Source of the DNA: Caulobacter mirabilis | GTDB taxonomy: Bacteria; Pseudomonadota; Alphaproteobacteria; Caulobacterales; Caulobacteraceae | DNA: 64,000 nt | Assembly (NCBI RefSeq): GCF_002749615.1 | Contig: NZ_CP024201.1 | Coordinates: forward strand, 2,170,001 to 2,234,000 | Direction of reading: 5' to 3' | Part shown: positions 62,269-64,000 of the stretch, in pieces | Layout: each line of letters opens with the position of its first letter | How positions within the stretch are numbered: the stretch's first letter is position 1 | The notes under the pieces: model-generated | Told to the model about the DNA's origin: nothing | The model's database searches: none | The model's input: the letters and a program-made list of their open reading frames with translations, nothing else | Program-made: the position numbers and the translations under genes

Positions 62269-63152
62269 GCGGGCGCCTCCGGCTGCCCGGCCTCGTCGAC
62301 GTCATCCGGCTCGACGATCCCGCGGCGATCCACGCCCTGTCGGAGGACGCCCGGCTGGATCGGCGGTTCGTCAAGGCCGGACCGCTGGTCAACCGCATGC
62401 TGGCCGGACGTATCCGCAGGGTGCTGCAGGTCGACGGCCATCCGCTGCCGGCGGTGGCGGCGAGGGGCGCGCCCGACCGCGCGCGGCTGCAGGCCCTGCT
62501 CGAGCAGAGACTGCAGAACGCCCAGCTCGGCACGCCGCAGCAACGGGCGACCCTGGCGGGCTACGTCCGCGGCGAGCTGGGCGAGTCCGTACTGGGGCCG
62601 ACGGCCCAGGCGGCGATCGGCGAGCTGTTCTCGCCAGGCTATGAGGCGCGGAGCGACCGCTGGCGCGCCGCCAGGACGCTGGACGCCGCGCCGCGCTCGT
62701 TCAATCCCTTGCAGCTGCTGTGGTGGGCTCTCACCGGCGCCGTGGGCCGGGCGCGCCGGACGCTGGCCAGGCCGGTCGACGGCGATCCGGCCGCGGTGCA
62801 CGCCACCGGGGTCGCCGTCCACAACCTGGTGCGGGGCCTGAAGATCATGCGGGGGCTGTGGCGCCAGCCGATGACGCGCGACAGCCTGACCGAGGCGGCG
62901 GTCATCTGCCGCTGCGCCGTCGCGCCGGCGACCGTCCTGCGCCAATGGAAGGCGCCCGCCAGCACGGTCTGGGGCGAGGTCGAGGAGGGGGTTCTGACCC
63001 TCTTCCAGCTTGACGCCGCCCGCCTGCGCGCGCCCTCGCGGCAGGTCGTGTTCATGACCGACAGCTGGAGCCGCTGCCCGGCGCACCACTGGACCGCCTC
63101 GCTGCTGGGCGCGGTCTGGCGCGAAGCCAAGGGCGGGGAGGCGCGGCCATGA
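62265..63152 (+). CDS. Unrecognised protein, partner of the alpha-dioxygenase
   Basis: 295 aa. Starts at ATG 62265 (MSGRLRLPGLVDVIRLDDPA), overlapping the dioxygenase stop by 4 bp (ATGA). The N-terminal third reads VIRLDDPAAIHALSEDARLD and PLVNRMLAGRIRRVLQVDG. The C-terminal third has AVICRCAVAPATVLRQW and VVFMTDSWSRCPAHHWTASL. No signal peptide or clear transmembrane helices; an Arg-rich hydrophobic patch lies around 145-165. I do not recognise a family. The late Cys/His segment sits where a P450 heme-binding loop would be, but the standard FGxGxHxC motif is absent. Confidence 0.75.
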   Translation: MSGRLRLPGLVDVIRLDDPAAIHALSEDARLDRRFVKAGPLVNRMLAGRIRRVLQVDGHPLPAVAARGAPDRARLQALLEQRLQNAQLGTPQQRATLAGYVRGELGESVLGPTAQAAIGELFSPGYEARSDRWRAARTLDAAPRSFNPLQLLWWALTGAVGRARRTLARPVDGDPAAVHATGVAVHNLVRGLKIMRGLWRQPMTRDSLTEAAVICRCAVAPATVLRQWKAPASTVWGEVEEGVLTLFQLDAARLRAPSRQVVFMTDSWSRCPAHHWTASLLGAVWREAKGGEARP

Positions 63153-64000
63153 CCGAGACCCTGCGCACGCCCGCCGACGCCGCGGCCGCCGGCGATCCGA
63201 TCTTCCAGCCGCTGAAGTTCCGAAACCTGACGGTCAAGAACCGGATCTTCCGCTCGAACCTGTCCGGGATCTTCGACAACCAGGACGGCTCGCTCACCCA
63301 GACGCGGATCAACTGGGAGAGCAAGTTCGCGGCCGGCGGGGTCGGGGCGATCATCTCGTCCTATGTTCCGGTGCTGATGGAGGGGCGGATCATCGCCGGC
63401 TACGCCACGGTCCACCGGGACGAGTTCATCCCGCTCTGGGCCAAGCTGGGCGAGGCGATCCACAGCTTCGACGCCAAATACATCATGCAGCTGAGCCATT
63501 CCGGCCGGCAGATGGACATTCCCGGCGTCCACAACCAGATGCGGCCGAGCCTGACCTCGACCAGCAACAAGGAGACCCTGCACGGCTTCCTCTGCCGGGC
63601 GATGACCAAGGGCGACATCGACCACACCGTGAACGCGTTCGCCGAGGGGGCCTGGCGGGCGCGCGAGGCGGGGCTGGACGGGGTCGAGCTGCACGCCGCC
63701 AACGGCTATCTGTTCACCCAGTTCCTGAGCTCGGGCATCAACGACCGCAAGGACGAGTACGGCGGCTGCCTGCAGAACCGGGCCCGTTTCCTGCTCGACG
63801 TGATCAGCGCCATCCGGGCCAAGGTCGGGCGCGACTTCCACCTGCAGGTCAAGCTCAGCGCGATCGACCGCAACAACGTCATCCCCTGGGAGGGAAAGGG
63901 CAACACCCTGGCCGACACCGTCCAGGTGGCCAAATGGGTCGAGGCGGCGGGCGCCGACTGTATCCACGTCTCGTCCGGTTCGCTGTTCCCGCACCCGCTG
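63149..64000 (+). CDS. Second Old Yellow Enzyme/2,4-dienoyl-CoA-reductase-like protein (partial)
   Basis: The gene is cut at the window edge after about 284 residues. It begins at ATG 63149, overlapping the previous stop by 4 bp. Visible parts are PIFQPLKFRNLTVKNRIFRS, then YIMQLSHSGRQMDIPGVHNQ, GLDGVELHAANGYLFTQFLS and NDRKDEYGGCLQNRARFLLD. The last is the FMN-barrel core of the larger OYE group (2,4-dienoyl-CoA reductase, xenobiotic enone reductases). It differs clearly from the OYE at 58646. It likely reduces an unsaturated carbonyl made downstream of the alpha-dioxygenase. Confidence 0.9.
   Translation, partial: MTETLRTPADAAAAGDPIFQPLKFRNLTVKNRIFRSNLSGIFDNQDGSLTQTRINWESKFAAGGVGAIISSYVPVLMEGRIIAGYATVHRDEFIPLWAKLGEAIHSFDAKYIMQLSHSGRQMDIPGVHNQMRPSLTSTSNKETLHGFLCRAMTKGDIDHTVNAFAEGAWRAREAGLDGVELHAANGYLFTQFLSSGINDRKDEYGGCLQNRARFLLDVISAIRAKVGRDFHLQVKLSAIDRNNVIPWEGKGNTLADTVQVAKWVEAAGADCIHVSSGSLFPHPL

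Overview
The window is high-GC (roughly 68-70 %), gene-dense alphaproteobacterial chromosome. The backbone order lpxD-fabZ-lpxA-lpxI-lpxB ... gltA-gltX-comEC ... lexA ... trpC-trpD-trpG ... trpE-ppiD-tpiA, the LpxI (not LpxH) route to lipid A, and a LexA box of the GTTC-N7-GTTC type all point to Caulobacteraceae. The catabolic accessory genes (acyl-CoA dehydrogenases, Baeyer-Villiger monooxygenase, TonB receptor, Old Yellow Enzymes) fit Phenylobacterium or Caulobacter. The genus is an inference, since no rRNA is present.

Region by region: 1-5018 holds the lipid A operon, with 4-bp ATGA overlaps between most genes, followed by a Cys-rich lipoprotein and a BaiN/HI0933-type flavoprotein. 5024-6083 holds a REP-like palindrome, a PHA-granule-type protein and a maltose-type acetyltransferase. 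6084-10973 is gltA and gltX (-) divergent from comEC (+). 11058-18358 is an accessory block: DapA-like aldolase, bestrophin, VOC, HAD, DUF2200, Rrf2 regulator divergent from an FAD amine-oxidase-like protein, GST, two hypotheticals, an orphan barstar and a GFA protein. 18536-21546 is lexA with its SOS box, a second GFA protein and a Tat-exported YtcJ-like amidohydrolase. 21663-30364 is the split trp locus (trpG-trpD-lipoprotein-trpC, and ppiD-trpE), interrupted by a + strand tyrosinase module. 30525-40903 is tpiA, an adjacent acyl-CoA dehydrogenase pair, an SDR, a cold-shock protein, a BRCT exonuclease, a BVMO and an isochorismatase-like hydrolase. 41022-43186 is a two-component system and tRNA-Ser(UGA). 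43203-47923 holds MarR and LysR regulators, a Cys-nucleophile alpha/beta hydrolase, a polytopic membrane protein and a methyltransferase. 48021-50612 holds an orphan phage-tailspike-like protein and a pentapeptide-repeat protein. 50682-54507 is a housekeeping operon, rlpA-tmk-holB-tatD-MBL hydrolase. 54508-64000 is catabolic or secondary metabolism: group D flavin monooxygenase, TonB receptor, OYE, MarR, and an operon of alpha-dioxygenase, an unrecognised protein and a second OYE that runs off the window.

The most interesting part is 56303-64000. A COX-superfamily fatty-acid alpha-dioxygenase, with a Tyr-x-x-His arrangement like COX Tyr385/His388, is translationally coupled to an unfamiliar 295-aa protein and to an Old Yellow Enzyme. 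A second OYE with a 19-bp palindrome between its putative -35 and -10 boxes, a MarR regulator and a TonB receptor lie next door. This looks like a candidate bacterial oxylipin pathway. A second curiosity is a tyrosinase beside a lipoprotein that is apparently a free-standing copy of the tyrosinase's own C-terminal domain. Two families of REP-like palindromes, a third dispersed-type repeat and several palindromic operators fill the intergenic gaps.
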